DNA from: Nitrospinota bacterium
GTDB taxonomy: Bacteria > Nitrospinota > Nitrospinia > SZUA-224
Direction of reading: 5' to 3'
Assembly (NCBI GenBank): GCA_016212345.1
Contig: JACRGM010000030.1
Location: 1-5,959 of the forward strand
DNA: 5,959 nt
The notes beneath the pieces were generated by a model. The model did no database searches and had not been told where the DNA came from. It saw only the letters and a list, made by a program, of their open reading frames with translations. Below, in pieces: positions 1 to 5,930 of the stretch. Both the position numbers and the translations under genes were made by a program. The stretch's first letter is position 1; every line of letters starts with the position of its first letter.

Positions 1-438
1 AGCATGCCGAGGAGGAAGGGATACAGTTCCGGATGCTCACCAACCCAATACGGATTCTCGGTAATAAGGATGGATGGGTAAGGGGAATAGAATGTATAAA
101 GATGGAACTTGGAGAACCTGATGAATCAGGACGAAGACGACCTGTCCCGATTAAGGCACTGCGCAGAAATAAGTTGTACATATGGCGTAGAATTTTGGTT
201 CGTCTTCAAGGCGCACCAAAGGGCGCATATTATTAATATGTAACCTTTGGTGCAACGCTGAAGACGGAACAAAAGACAAGCCAGATGTGCAAGTTATTTC
301 TGCGTAGTGCCTAAGGGGTCAGAATTTGAGATAGAGATTGATGCTGTAGTGATGGCTATAGGCCCTCCAATTATGATGAAGATGGTCTGCCGAGTAACAG
401 AGGAAAAGATAGCTGTAGAGAGGTGTAAACACAAGTAA
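1..438 (+). pseudogene. Broken GltA/SudA-type NADPH:glutamate synthase-like flavin oxidoreductase, 5'-truncated by window edge and interrupted by a MITE
   Basis: The frame is open from position 3 (H-A-E-E-E-G-I-Q-F) and carries the block typical of the small glutamate synthase subunit / NADPH-dependent ferredoxin or sulfide dehydrogenase alpha chain: LTNP, GWVRGIECIKMELGEPD, then SGRRRPVPIK. This block lies in the dinucleotide-binding half of a flavoprotein that is usually about 460 residues long. After the lysine codon (153-155) an inserted element adds foreign codons and a stop (TAA at 234-236). Removing the element and one TAA copy restores the frame exactly: K-G-S-E-F-E-I-E-I-D-A-V-V-M-A-I-G, continuing to TAA at 436-438. 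The residues after AIG (P-P-I-M-M-K-M-V-C-R-V-T-E-E) do not match the expected GltA continuation, usually AIGQxPN. They resemble the GPPIMMK motif of PyrK/SudB-like NAD-binding subunits. The gene therefore appears doubly damaged, by a chimeric junction and an insertion. No function is expected. The family call is firm; the chimera is an inference. Confidence 0.82.
155..311. mobile_element. Non-coding palindromic MITE, 157 bp, with TAA target duplication
   Basis: The element begins GGCACTGCGCAGAAATAA, and its other end read on the opposite strand begins GGCACTACGCAGAAATAA, matching at 17 of 18 positions. The two arms stay complementary almost to the centre at position 233, including blocks such as CGTCTTCA and CACCAAAG, and close on CATATTA against TAATATG. 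The whole element could fold into one long imperfect hairpin. It is flanked by TAA at 152-154 and TAA at 312-314. Deleting 155-314 rejoins a conserved oxidoreductase frame, so the boundaries are supported independently by the host protein. There is no transposase, so it would need one in trans. A 3-bp TNA-type duplication is known for some IS5-family (IS1031-like) elements, but the parent family cannot be fixed from this copy. Divergence between the arms suggests an older copy. Confidence 0.85.
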
Positions 439-454
439 GAGTAAAGATTCGTCC

Positions 455-2629
455 CTAAAATCCCCTATGCACCTTCCCCCCATCTCTCTTGTCCCCTATA
501 TATCCGACCCCCTTTAAGGTCAGGAGGAAAAGGAATTTTGTCTCATCCTGTGGTTTTTCATTGATAAATATCTTTCTGTTAATAAGATCAAAGGAGAGCC
601 CCCAACACTGAGAAGGGTATTCTAGACTATAATCGCTCTCTATAACCTCTCCTTTCAATTCATCATACCTTAGAGTGTACTGAAATCCCAACCCTAGAGG
701 AAGGATCAAGCCGAGTGAGCCACAGAGGAATGTGGAGGTCGATCTTTTATACCTCCTCTCAAGATAGATATGCCCTATCCTCTCCTTTTTTATACCTAAT
801 TCCATATTGACTGTACTTACTATGTCATCGTATATATCATAGGTACTATCCATGTTTATCATCAGGGGATCAATGATACGGGTATCTAGATCAAACCTTA
901 TCTCAGATAGGGGGCTACGGCGACGCTCTGGTATAAGAGACCTTGTTGATTCCATGAGATCATAACTCTGGCTTACCTCTAACCTTAGCGCCTCCTCTGT
1001 CTTAAAAACCGACTCCTCCTGCATCACCTTTTTCAGCACCCTATTGGTAAGGGAGTAGGTCACACGGCTTAAGGGAGGGATATTATCCACCCCATCAAAC
1101 CCTATTATCTTTCTCCTATCATCTTCATCCATCTCTGGGATGTAATCGTATATTATCCTTGGCTCTATAAGGTGTTTTATCTTTGGGATATACTCACTCT
1201 TTGTATGAAATACCCTTGAGAAGTTAGGCCCTTCCAATAGTAGATTAATATCATATATCTCCCTGGTGAATCCATCTGTCTCTTCCCCATCCCTCTCCCC
1301 TAGATCGTAATATGTCTCTCGTATCCCAATAGTAGGGGTAAACATTAGCCACGAAACCCTTGTAAAGGGGAAGGATAGTTGGGGATGGATATCAAGACGA
1401 GATACATAAGCGGTCTCTTTTGTGTCACTCTCTTTGATTTTTTTATAAAGACCTGCATACGAAGACTCCATATTAAAAAAGAAAGGTGTATTATATATCC
1501 TCTCAACTTGATTCTTAAAGGTCAACTGCGGTATTTGACCAAATCCTTCCTCAGGTCCCTCTTCTAGTCCCTCACGGTATCTTGTAAGAAGCTCTAAAGA
1601 ACGGTTCTCCCAGTTCTTTATAAGTGAGATATAGGAATCTGTCTCCCTCCTGACCCTCTCCTCTATAATATCGGAAAATTCCTTATCAGGGTTGTAATCA
1701 CTTAAGAGGTCAAGTCTTGCCAATCCCTTTACCTTATATATAAACTCCTGACTATGATTAAACCTTACCTTCCAAAACTCCCTCTCTGTATCCTTCTCCT
1801 TAAGATATGTACCGTTGAACTGACCTTCTGTCTTTTGGTTCGGGATATAGCGGTACTCAATGCCTGGCCGGTCCCCCTTTTTTTCAAGATAATCGAGGTA
1901 GAATGTGGCATCTGACCACTGGTTTATTGCCCAAAAGAAGCTGTTATTTATAAAGAAACCATCCTTACTGCTTCTCCCTAATGAGGGGATAAGGAATCCT
2001 GTTGTCCTCTCTGTCTTTACTGGTACAATCATATAGGGTAGGTAGAGGAGAGGGATATCCTTAATAAAGAAAGTTGGATGTTGCAACTTGGCATAACCCT
2101 CAATCTTTATATCCCCCTCTTTTGCCCTGAATCTCCATGCAGGCGTAGAGTCATCACTACAAGAACAGGTAGTAAATCCCCCTGAGAAGACCCTGTATCT
2201 ATCCCTTGCTACCCTCTCAATCTTTCTCCCTGAAAAATAATAGTCAGAGGCAAGATAACCATGTGCATCATACATAGTCCCTAATTTGGTGTTAATATTA
2301 AATTCTGCCTCACTACACTCGATCCTACTATCCTTATCCTCCATAATGACATTTCCTATAGCAAGACCATACCCTGTCTCTCTATTTAGTTCTATTCTAT
2401 CCCCCAATATACGAAGATCTCTGTATCTGACATCCACATCCCCTGTTCCAACAATATGGTCTTTCTCCTGTTCAAGATGATCTGTAACTACACTTACTGG
2501 GGCCTCTTCTTCTTTTGTCTTTACCTCGTCAGCAGAGGAAATGGGGTAAAGGAAGAGGAGGTTAAAGATAAAAGATAATATAATCTTTTTTAAAATAAGG
2601 TATAGATCTTCAGATAATAGATTACCCAT
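455..2629 (-). CDS. lptD: LPS-assembly protein LptD (OstA/Imp), outer membrane
   Basis: This 724-residue protein is the outer-membrane beta-barrel that, plugged by LptE, inserts lipopolysaccharide into the outer leaflet at the end of the Lpt bridge. A signal peptide is visible: K14-K15, a hydrophobic stretch at about 16-30, and a likely cut after A33 in I-S-S-A. Residues about 44-200 form the LptA/OstA-like beta-jellyroll, with TDHLEQ, GTGDVDV and GNVIMEDKDSRIECSEAEF. The family hallmark LLYLPYMIVPVKTERTTGFL follows at about 194-213, then a long barrel domain. The C-terminus has the conserved QCWGLSFD (C675) and the closing FLLTLKG strand. The length is close to the 784 residues of E. coli LptD. 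Candidate disulfide cysteines are C105, C155, C157, C636 and C675. The ATG is the only plausible start before the signal peptide; the AAAGG upstream is close to it and weak. No lptE or lptA is present in the window. Confidence 0.95.
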   Translation of the reverse strand: MGNLLSEDLYLILKKIILSFIFNLLFLYPISSADEVKTKEEEAPVSVVTDHLEQEKDHIVGTGDVDVRYRDLRILGDRIELNRETGYGLAIGNVIMEDKDSRIECSEAEFNINTKLGTMYDAHGYLASDYYFSGRKIERVARDRYRVFSGGFTTCSCSDDSTPAWRFRAKEGDIKIEGYAKLQHPTFFIKDIPLLYLPYMIVPVKTERTTGFLIPSLGRSSKDGFFINNSFFWAINQWSDATFYLDYLEKKGDRPGIEYRYIPNQKTEGQFNGTYLKEKDTEREFWKVRFNHSQEFIYKVKGLARLDLLSDYNPDKEFSDIIEERVRRETDSYISLIKNWENRSLELLTRYREGLEEGPEEGFGQIPQLTFKNQVERIYNTPFFFNMESSYAGLYKKIKESDTKETAYVSRLDIHPQLSFPFTRVSWLMFTPTIGIRETYYDLGERDGEETDGFTREIYDINLLLEGPNFSRVFHTKSEYIPKIKHLIEPRIIYDYIPEMDEDDRRKIIGFDGVDNIPPLSRVTYSLTNRVLKKVMQEESVFKTEEALRLEVSQSYDLMESTRSLIPERRRSPLSEIRFDLDTRIIDPLMINMDSTYDIYDDIVSTVNMELGIKKERIGHIYLERRYKRSTSTFLCGSLGLILPLGLGFQYTLRYDELKGEVIESDYSLEYPSQCWGLSFDLINRKIFINEKPQDETKFLFLLTLKGVGYIGDKRDGGKVHRGF

Positions 2630-2656
2630 AAACCTTTAGATTATCAGATTGTTCTA

Positions 2657-2662
2657 CTTATA
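2657..2662 (-). promoter_or_regulatory. Candidate extended -10 promoter element for lptD
   Basis: On the minus strand the sequence TGGTATAAG lies about 28-36 bases upstream of the lptD ATG, matching an extended -10 (TG, one base, TATAAT-like). No good -35 sits at 16-18 bp, so the call rests on the -10 alone. It would give a leader of roughly 20 nt. Confidence 0.33.
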
Positions 2663-2682
2663 CCAAATATTCTTTTTTTCTA

Positions 2683-2711
2683 TTGACAAAGCATTTAATA
2701 CCTGATATAAT
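2683..2711 (+). promoter_or_regulatory. Consensus sigma-70 promoter for the OmpW-like gene
   Basis: A perfect -35 TTGACA (2683-2688) and a perfect -10 TATAAT (2706-2711) are separated by exactly 17 bp. Transcription should start near 2718, giving a leader of about 100 nt before the ATG at 2820. The consensus match predicts strong expression, as is common for abundant outer-membrane proteins. Confidence 0.82.
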
Positions 2712-2717
2712 ATATTT

Positions 2718-2819
2718 TAATATCAACCAAGGGGGGTATGGGGGAGTAGGGATTTAGGATTAAGTTCCTATCCCCTAAAATAGGGACAAACAAAAGAGGA
2801 GAAGAAAGGAGGAGACAAA
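2718..2819 (+). promoter_or_regulatory. G-rich structured 5' leader with strong ribosome-binding site
   Basis: The leader of the OmpW-like gene carries G-tracts at 2731-2736, 2740-2744 and 2749-2751. It also has a hairpin with arms 2764-2771 and 2780-2787 (8 bp including one G-U pair, loop CCCCTAAA). The segment TAGGGAT at 2747-2753 could instead pair, with a bulge, to ATCCCCTA at 2770-2777, so two exclusive folds are possible. The Shine-Dalgarno sequence AAAGGAGG (2805-2812) lies 7 nt from the ATG and outside these folds. Whether the structures regulate anything is unknown; they do not match a riboswitch class I recognise. Confidence 0.4.
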
Positions 2820-3512
2820 ATGAATCACCTATTAAGGTTATTAGGGGTTATTGCAATCGTCTTGGTTTTGGGATTAGGGACTCAATCTGCATTTGCTGAA
2901 CAGAAATTAGCTGTTGGGGCTCTAGGTGGTTGGGCATGGGGTCTTAATGAGGATGGTGTAAAGGGGCTACCTACAACACATTTTGAAAGTGGTGGGGTTT
3001 ATGGTGCCAATATAATGTATCTTTATATTCCAGACTTGGACACGGAAGAAGAAAACCCGTATATTGCGGATAAACTAGGTTTTGGGGTGGAGGCATGTAT
3101 TGAGAATTTTTCTATGGATTTAAAAGTAGAAGGGGAACATAAAGGGACATTGAAGATGATCCCAGTAATGTTCTTATTTAAGTTTCAAGGGGTCCCACCA
3201 CAGGGTATCGGATTCAGCGCTCATGCGGACATTGGGCTGGGGATGAACTTTGCTGAATTTGATAAGGCACCCGGTCAATCCCATACGAGGAAAATAGATG
3301 TTGACAATTCTCTTATATACGAAATAGGGGCTGGAACAGATTATTTCTTCACAAAAGATATTGCCTTTTCCATGGATGTTAGATTCTTACTAACAGAGGT
3401 AGATTGGGAGGAATCAGGAAGAGGAGAACCGATAATATCTGCAACTAACGATCTTAGCGGATTTCAAGTCAGTAATGTACAATTATTGGTAGGACTTCGG
3501 TATTGGTTTTAA
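2820..3512 (+). CDS. Outer-membrane beta-barrel protein, OmpW-like
   Basis: This 230-residue protein begins with a clear Sec signal peptide: R6, a hydrophobic core of about residues 7-20, and a signal peptidase I site A-F-A before E27. The mature chain of about 204 residues alternates hydrophobic and polar residues in amphipathic strands and ends in LLVGLRYWF, the terminal phenylalanine being the usual outer-membrane insertion signal for the BAM complex. The segment with MIPVMFLFKFQ, AHADIGLGMNFAEF, SLIYEIGAGTDYFFTKDIAFSMDVRFLL and TEVDW follows the order of strands in OmpW/small-barrel families, where an eight-stranded barrel is typical. OmpW-like proteins are implicated in uptake of small hydrophobic compounds and in stress adaptation, but no substrate can be read here. 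The start is fixed by AAAGGAGG 7 nt upstream. It has its own promoter and diverges from lptD. A generic Omp_b-brl assignment is the alternative. Confidence 0.78.
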   Translation: MNHLLRLLGVIAIVLVLGLGTQSAFAEQKLAVGALGGWAWGLNEDGVKGLPTTHFESGGVYGANIMYLYIPDLDTEEENPYIADKLGFGVEACIENFSMDLKVEGEHKGTLKMIPVMFLFKFQGVPPQGIGFSAHADIGLGMNFAEFDKAPGQSHTRKIDVDNSLIYEIGAGTDYFFTKDIAFSMDVRFLLTEVDWEESGRGEPIISATNDLSGFQVSNVQLLVGLRYWF

Positions 3513-3529
3513 GATGAAGCAACCAAAGG

Positions 3530-3569
3530 GGCACAGACAAACAGATTTACAAATAGATTTGTCTGTGCC
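3530..3569. repeat. Intergenic hairpin with 12-bp perfect stem (GGCACAGACAAA), possible terminator or dispersed repeat
   Basis: GGCACAGACAAA at 3530-3541 pairs perfectly with TTTGTCTGTGCC at 3558-3569 around a 16-nt loop. It begins 17 bases after the stop codon of the OmpW-like gene, so it may help end that transcript, but no T-run follows, which argues against a classical intrinsic terminator. The stem shares the motif GCAYRGACAAAC with the hairpin at 4611-4636, so both may belong to one REP-like family. Confidence 0.65.
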
Positions 3570-3636
3570 ACCTATGTAAACTACCATAGACGATAATAAC
3601 CTCATATCCTTACCTGCAAAAGAATCTCTTTCCTAC

Positions 3637-3680
3637 TATCATTAATAAAAGTAATTCTTATCATTAATAAAAGTAATCCT
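3637..3680. repeat. Two tandem copies of a 22-bp A+T-rich repeat
   Basis: The 19-mer TATCATTAATAAAAGTAAT at 3637-3655 recurs without mismatch at 3659-3677, with a 22-bp period; the remaining bases differ once (TCT against CCT). A degenerate CATCATTCATGTCATT follows from 3681. The copies lie 64-107 bp upstream of the PP-loop gene start and could be regulator sites or a slippage product. The rest of the 231-bp gap (3513-3743) holds no recognisable gene. Confidence 0.75.
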
Positions 3681-3743
3681 CATCATTCATGTCATTTGAA
3701 TTGTATATTTGACTTATTTCAGAAAATATAATAAAAATAACTT

Positions 3744-4601
3744 ATGAAAGATTCAGATATGTTGGATGATGAATATGGAGAGGATATCTTTTATAAGAAG
3801 AGGGAATTAATCGTCTCCTTTGAGGATATCCTATCCCTGTCTGAGATCGAGGTACTTAAGGCCTCCCCAGGCCTTACAATTGGCGAAATTGCTGGGAAGG
3901 ACAGTGTTGCTGCTATTATAAAGACATCAGAGAGAGAGGATATTCATTCTATTCTCCCTGTGGTAATCTACACGGGTACCCTGTATGGAGACTGGGGTAT
4001 TGTCTCAGAGACAGTAAAATATATAAGAAAGGAGATAAAAAAGAGGTATAAGAAGGAGGTACATAATATAGCCTGCTTGGGATCACCTAAACTCTGGCAT
4101 GCTGTGAATGGGCGATACCTAAAGGTGCTTTCAGAAAGATTTGGTTTCTCTTCTCCCTGTATTGCTTGTCATCTATATATCCACAGTATGGTTATCCCCC
4201 TTGCAAAAAGACTGAATGTAAGCCTTATTATAGCAGGGGAACGGGAGAGTCATCATGGGGAGAGAAAGATAAATCAGACCCCCATTGCTATTGATGCATC
4301 TCTCTCCATGTTAAAAGAGTTTGGTATAGAGCTTGTCTTACCTCTAAGATATATAAGAGATGATAAAGAGGTTGTATCTATTATTGGAAGAGAATGGAGT
4401 GACGAGGATCAGTTAGCCTGTGTTCTGGAAGGGAATTATAATCCCCTGAATGGGACCGTCCAATATGAAGAATCATTAAGTTATAAATATTTCCATTATT
4501 ACGCCTTTCCAGGCTTAAAGAGGATCATAAAAGGGATATTAGAGGGGAAAAGGTTAGATTATACAAGAGAGATGGGGAGGGAGTTGGGAGTTGGGAGTTA
4601 G
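3744..4601 (+). CDS. PP-loop superfamily ATP-pyrophosphatase-like protein, substrate unknown
   Basis: This 285-residue soluble protein has no signal peptide or membrane segment. Residues 48-56 (E-I-A-G-K-D-S-V-A) match the SGGxDS loop that binds ATP in PP-loop enzymes (TtcA, ThiI, TilS, QueC, PAPS reductase), with the first S-G replaced by I-A. Such enzymes adenylate a substrate and release pyrophosphate. A CxxCH motif (C139, C142, H143) and C226 could bind zinc or iron, or carry sulfur. The segment AGERESHHGERK at about 164-175 is charged and probably part of the active site. I cannot assign it to a named family. It lies 82 bp upstream of selD on the same strand, which hints at selenium or sulfur use, but an intergenic hairpin separates them. 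The ATG at 3744 has no Shine-Dalgarno and may be leaderless; M6 at 3759 is an alternative start. The last codons are made of GGGAGTT repeats, so the C-terminal tail (E-L-G-V-G-S) may be variable. Confidence 0.8.
   Translation: MKDSDMLDDEYGEDIFYKKRELIVSFEDILSLSEIEVLKASPGLTIGEIAGKDSVAAIIKTSEREDIHSILPVVIYTGTLYGDWGIVSETVKYIRKEIKKRYKKEVHNIACLGSPKLWHAVNGRYLKVLSERFGFSSPCIACHLYIHSMVIPLAKRLNVSLIIAGERESHHGERKINQTPIAIDASLSMLKEFGIELVLPLRYIRDDKEVVSIIGREWSDEDQLACVLEGNYNPLNGTVQYEESLSYKYFHYYAFPGLKRIIKGILEGKRLDYTREMGRELGVGS
4579..4599 (+). repeat. Heptamer tandem repeat (GGGAGTT x3) at the 3' end of the PP-loop gene
   Basis: Three perfect copies of GGGAGTT lie at 4579-4585, 4586-4592 and 4593-4599. The last base of the array begins the TAG stop codon (4599-4601). 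Because seven is not a multiple of three, gain or loss of a unit changes the reading frame and removes this stop. Confidence 0.9.
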
Positions 4602-4610
4602 GAGGGGGTG

Positions 4611-4636
4611 GCATGGACAAACTTGTTTGTCCGTGC
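4611..4636. repeat. Intergenic hairpin GCATGGACAAAC / GTTTGTCCGTGC between the PP-loop gene and selD
   Basis: GCATGGACAAAC at 4611-4622 pairs with GTTTGTCCGTGC at 4625-4636 (12 bp, one T-G wobble) around TT, so the real loop is probably 4 nt or more. It sits 9 bases after the PP-loop stop and 47 bases before the selD start. It has no T-run after it. It resembles the 3530-3569 hairpin in stem sequence and in lying just after a gene. It may partly end the upstream transcript or shield its 3' end. Confidence 0.68.
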
Positions 4637-4683
4637 ATTTATGGTAGGGTGAAAGGCTATTTTCAGAGGAAGGAGGAATCAGG

Positions 4684-5730
4684 GTGAAGGAAGAAAAGAT
4701 ACGACTTACCGCCTTAACCCATGGCGCTGGTTGAGCATGTAAGATTAGTCCAAAGGACCTGGCTCAGGTTCTGAGTCAGTTACCACAGCCAGATGACCCT
4801 AACCTGTTGGTAGGACCAAATACCGCGGATGATGCTGCTGCATATAAGATCAAGGATGATCTTGCCATAGTCCAGACTGTAGATTTTTTCACCCCAACAG
4901 TGGATGATCCATACCATTTTGGAGAGATAGCTGCTGCTAACTCATTAAGTGACATCTATGCTATGGGCTGCAAACCACTATTTGCCCTGAATATTGTAGG
5001 TTTTCCAGCCTCACTCCCTATGGAGATCCTCTCTGAGATCCTTCAAGGGGGGGCGAATAAGGCAAGGGAGGCCGGTATATCAGTAATCGGTGGTCATACT
5101 ATTGATGATAAAGAGCCAAAATATGGGATGGTGGTTACAGCCATTGCAAGACCCTCAGAGATAATTACAAATGCCTCGGCCAGGGTAGGAGATGTATTGG
5201 TCCTGACAAAACCCTTGGGGATCGGGATAATTAACACTGCTATCAAGGAGGGGATAGCCCGTCAGGAGACAATAGATAATGTTATCAAGATAATGACCAC
5301 CTTAAATAAATATGCAGCAGAGGCCATGATAGAGGTGGGTATAAATTCTTGTACTGACATCACAGGTTTTGGTCTATTAGGTCACCTCCATGAGATGACA
5401 GAGGCCAGCAAGGTTGGGGCAGAGATACGGATGGAGGATATCCCTATTATTCCAGAGACAATGGGATTTATAAAAAAGGGTGTCCTACCTGCTCTTAATA
5501 AGACGACCCTAGAGTTTCTTCAGGATAAGGTGGAGTGGGAGGCCAATATCTCAGAAGAGGAGAAACTGATCCTTTCAGACCCGCAGACATCTGGGGGATT
5601 ATTGATATCAGTAGAGGAGGTCAAGGCGGAAAGACTAAAAACCGCTTTGCAGGCAAAGGGGGTACCTGTGATAAGTGAGATCGGAAGGATTATTGAGGAT
5701 AAGGATTATAAGATCAGGGTGAAATTTTAG
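4684..5730 (+). CDS. selD: Selenide, water dikinase (selenophosphate synthetase) containing selenocysteine at position 17
   Basis: SelD makes monoselenophosphate, the selenium donor for Sec-tRNA and 2-selenouridine, from selenide and ATP. The start is GTG at 4684, set by AAGGAGG (4670-4676) 7 nt upstream. The frame reads V-K-E-E-K-I-R-L-T-A-L-T-H-G-A-G, then TGA at 4732-4734, then A-C-K-I-S-P, and is otherwise open to TAG at 5728-5730. The product is 348 residues including Sec; E. coli SelD has 347, with Cys17 and Lys20 at the same places. Other family motifs are ADDAA (48-52), VQTVDFF with metal-binding D67, NSLSDIYAMG (N86, D90), a GGH-containing loop, CTDITGFGLLGH with D225, and DPQTSGG. 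Sequence on both sides of the TGA matches SelD in one frame, so it is Sec, not a stop. Gene callers that treat TGA as stop will start at the TTG at 4807 and lose the first 41 residues with the catalytic U17 and K20. Its activity may be limited by selenium supply through its own Sec codon. Confidence 0.96.
4732..4766 (+). promoter_or_regulatory. Candidate bacterial SECIS element in selD
   Basis: The UGA codon begins a predicted stem-loop. TGAGC (4732-4736) pairs with GCTCA (4762-4766), and the apical helix GTCC (4748-4751) pairs with GGAC (4755-4758) around AAA. The apical loop lies 17 nt after the UGA, about where SelB-binding hairpins sit in bacterial selenoprotein mRNAs. The pairing is read by eye; the asymmetric internal loop is large, and the exact fold needs calculation. 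Confidence 0.55.
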
Positions 5731-5759
5731 TTGACATAGATATCTCTGTATGATAAAAA
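5731..5759 (+). promoter_or_regulatory. Candidate sigma-70 promoter for the gene starting at 5931
   Basis: A perfect -35 TTGACA (5731-5736) begins right after the selD stop codon, and a 4-of-6 match to the -10, TAAAAA, lies 17 bp later at 5754-5759. If used, the leader is about 165 nt. I see no clear intrinsic terminator for selD, so read-through is also possible. Confidence 0.42.
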
Positions 5760-5832
5760 TGGCTTAATTTTAGTTTTTTTCTACCATGTAAAAAATCCTG
5801 ATATAGGGAGGTGATAGCTTATAGAGATATTT

Positions 5833-5906
5833 AAAAAAGGGGGGGAAAGAAAGAAGAGATCCATTTTAAAGACGATCAATAATTAATGACTGATGGAAGA
5901 TCAGTC
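5833..5906 (+). promoter_or_regulatory. Leader of the 3'-edge gene: polypurine tract and 7-bp hairpin
   Basis: A purine-only run at 5833-5859 contains six A then seven G (5839-5845), which is a slippage-prone homopolymer. Further down, GACTGAT (5888-5894) pairs perfectly with ATCAGTC (5900-5906) around GGAAG, ending 7 bases before the ribosome-binding site GGAGGAGGT (5914-5922). The remainder of 5731-5930 shows no gene. A regulatory role is possible but unsupported. Confidence 0.4.
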
Positions 5907-5930
5907 TATCTATGGAGGAGGTAGTTGATT

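Noticed and set aside
33..236. Stand-alone 67-codon gene
   Set aside because: Its conserved part is the middle of a larger oxidoreductase frame open from position 3, and its last codons and stop lie inside the inserted MITE.
1379..1567. Rightward 62-codon open frame inside lptD
   Set aside because: It is antisense to a well-conserved lptD region, has no ribosome-binding site, and has no recognisable protein features.
2286..2480. Rightward 64-codon open frame inside lptD
   Set aside because: It is the antisense shadow of the LptA-like domain of LptD.
2731..2757. G-quadruplex in the OmpW-like leader
   Set aside because: Only three G-tracts of three or more are present; the fourth has two G, so a three-tetrad structure is not supported.
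3530..3569. Classical rho-independent terminator
   Set aside because: The stem is good but no T-run follows on the plus strand, so it is listed as a hairpin repeat instead.
3709..3732. Promoter TTGACT ... TATAAT before the PP-loop gene
   Set aside because: The hexamers are only 12 bp apart, too close for sigma-70. The TATAAT alone could serve a leaderless transcript, but in this A+T-rich stretch chance is likely.
4807..5730. selD as a 307-residue protein starting at TTG
   Set aside because: This start has no ribosome-binding site and omits the catalytic U17-A-C-K20 segment; homology continues upstream through the TGA to a GTG with a good Shine-Dalgarno.
5731..5930. Riboswitch upstream of the last gene
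   Set aside because: No conserved aptamer core is recognisable; only a short hairpin and a purine run are seen.
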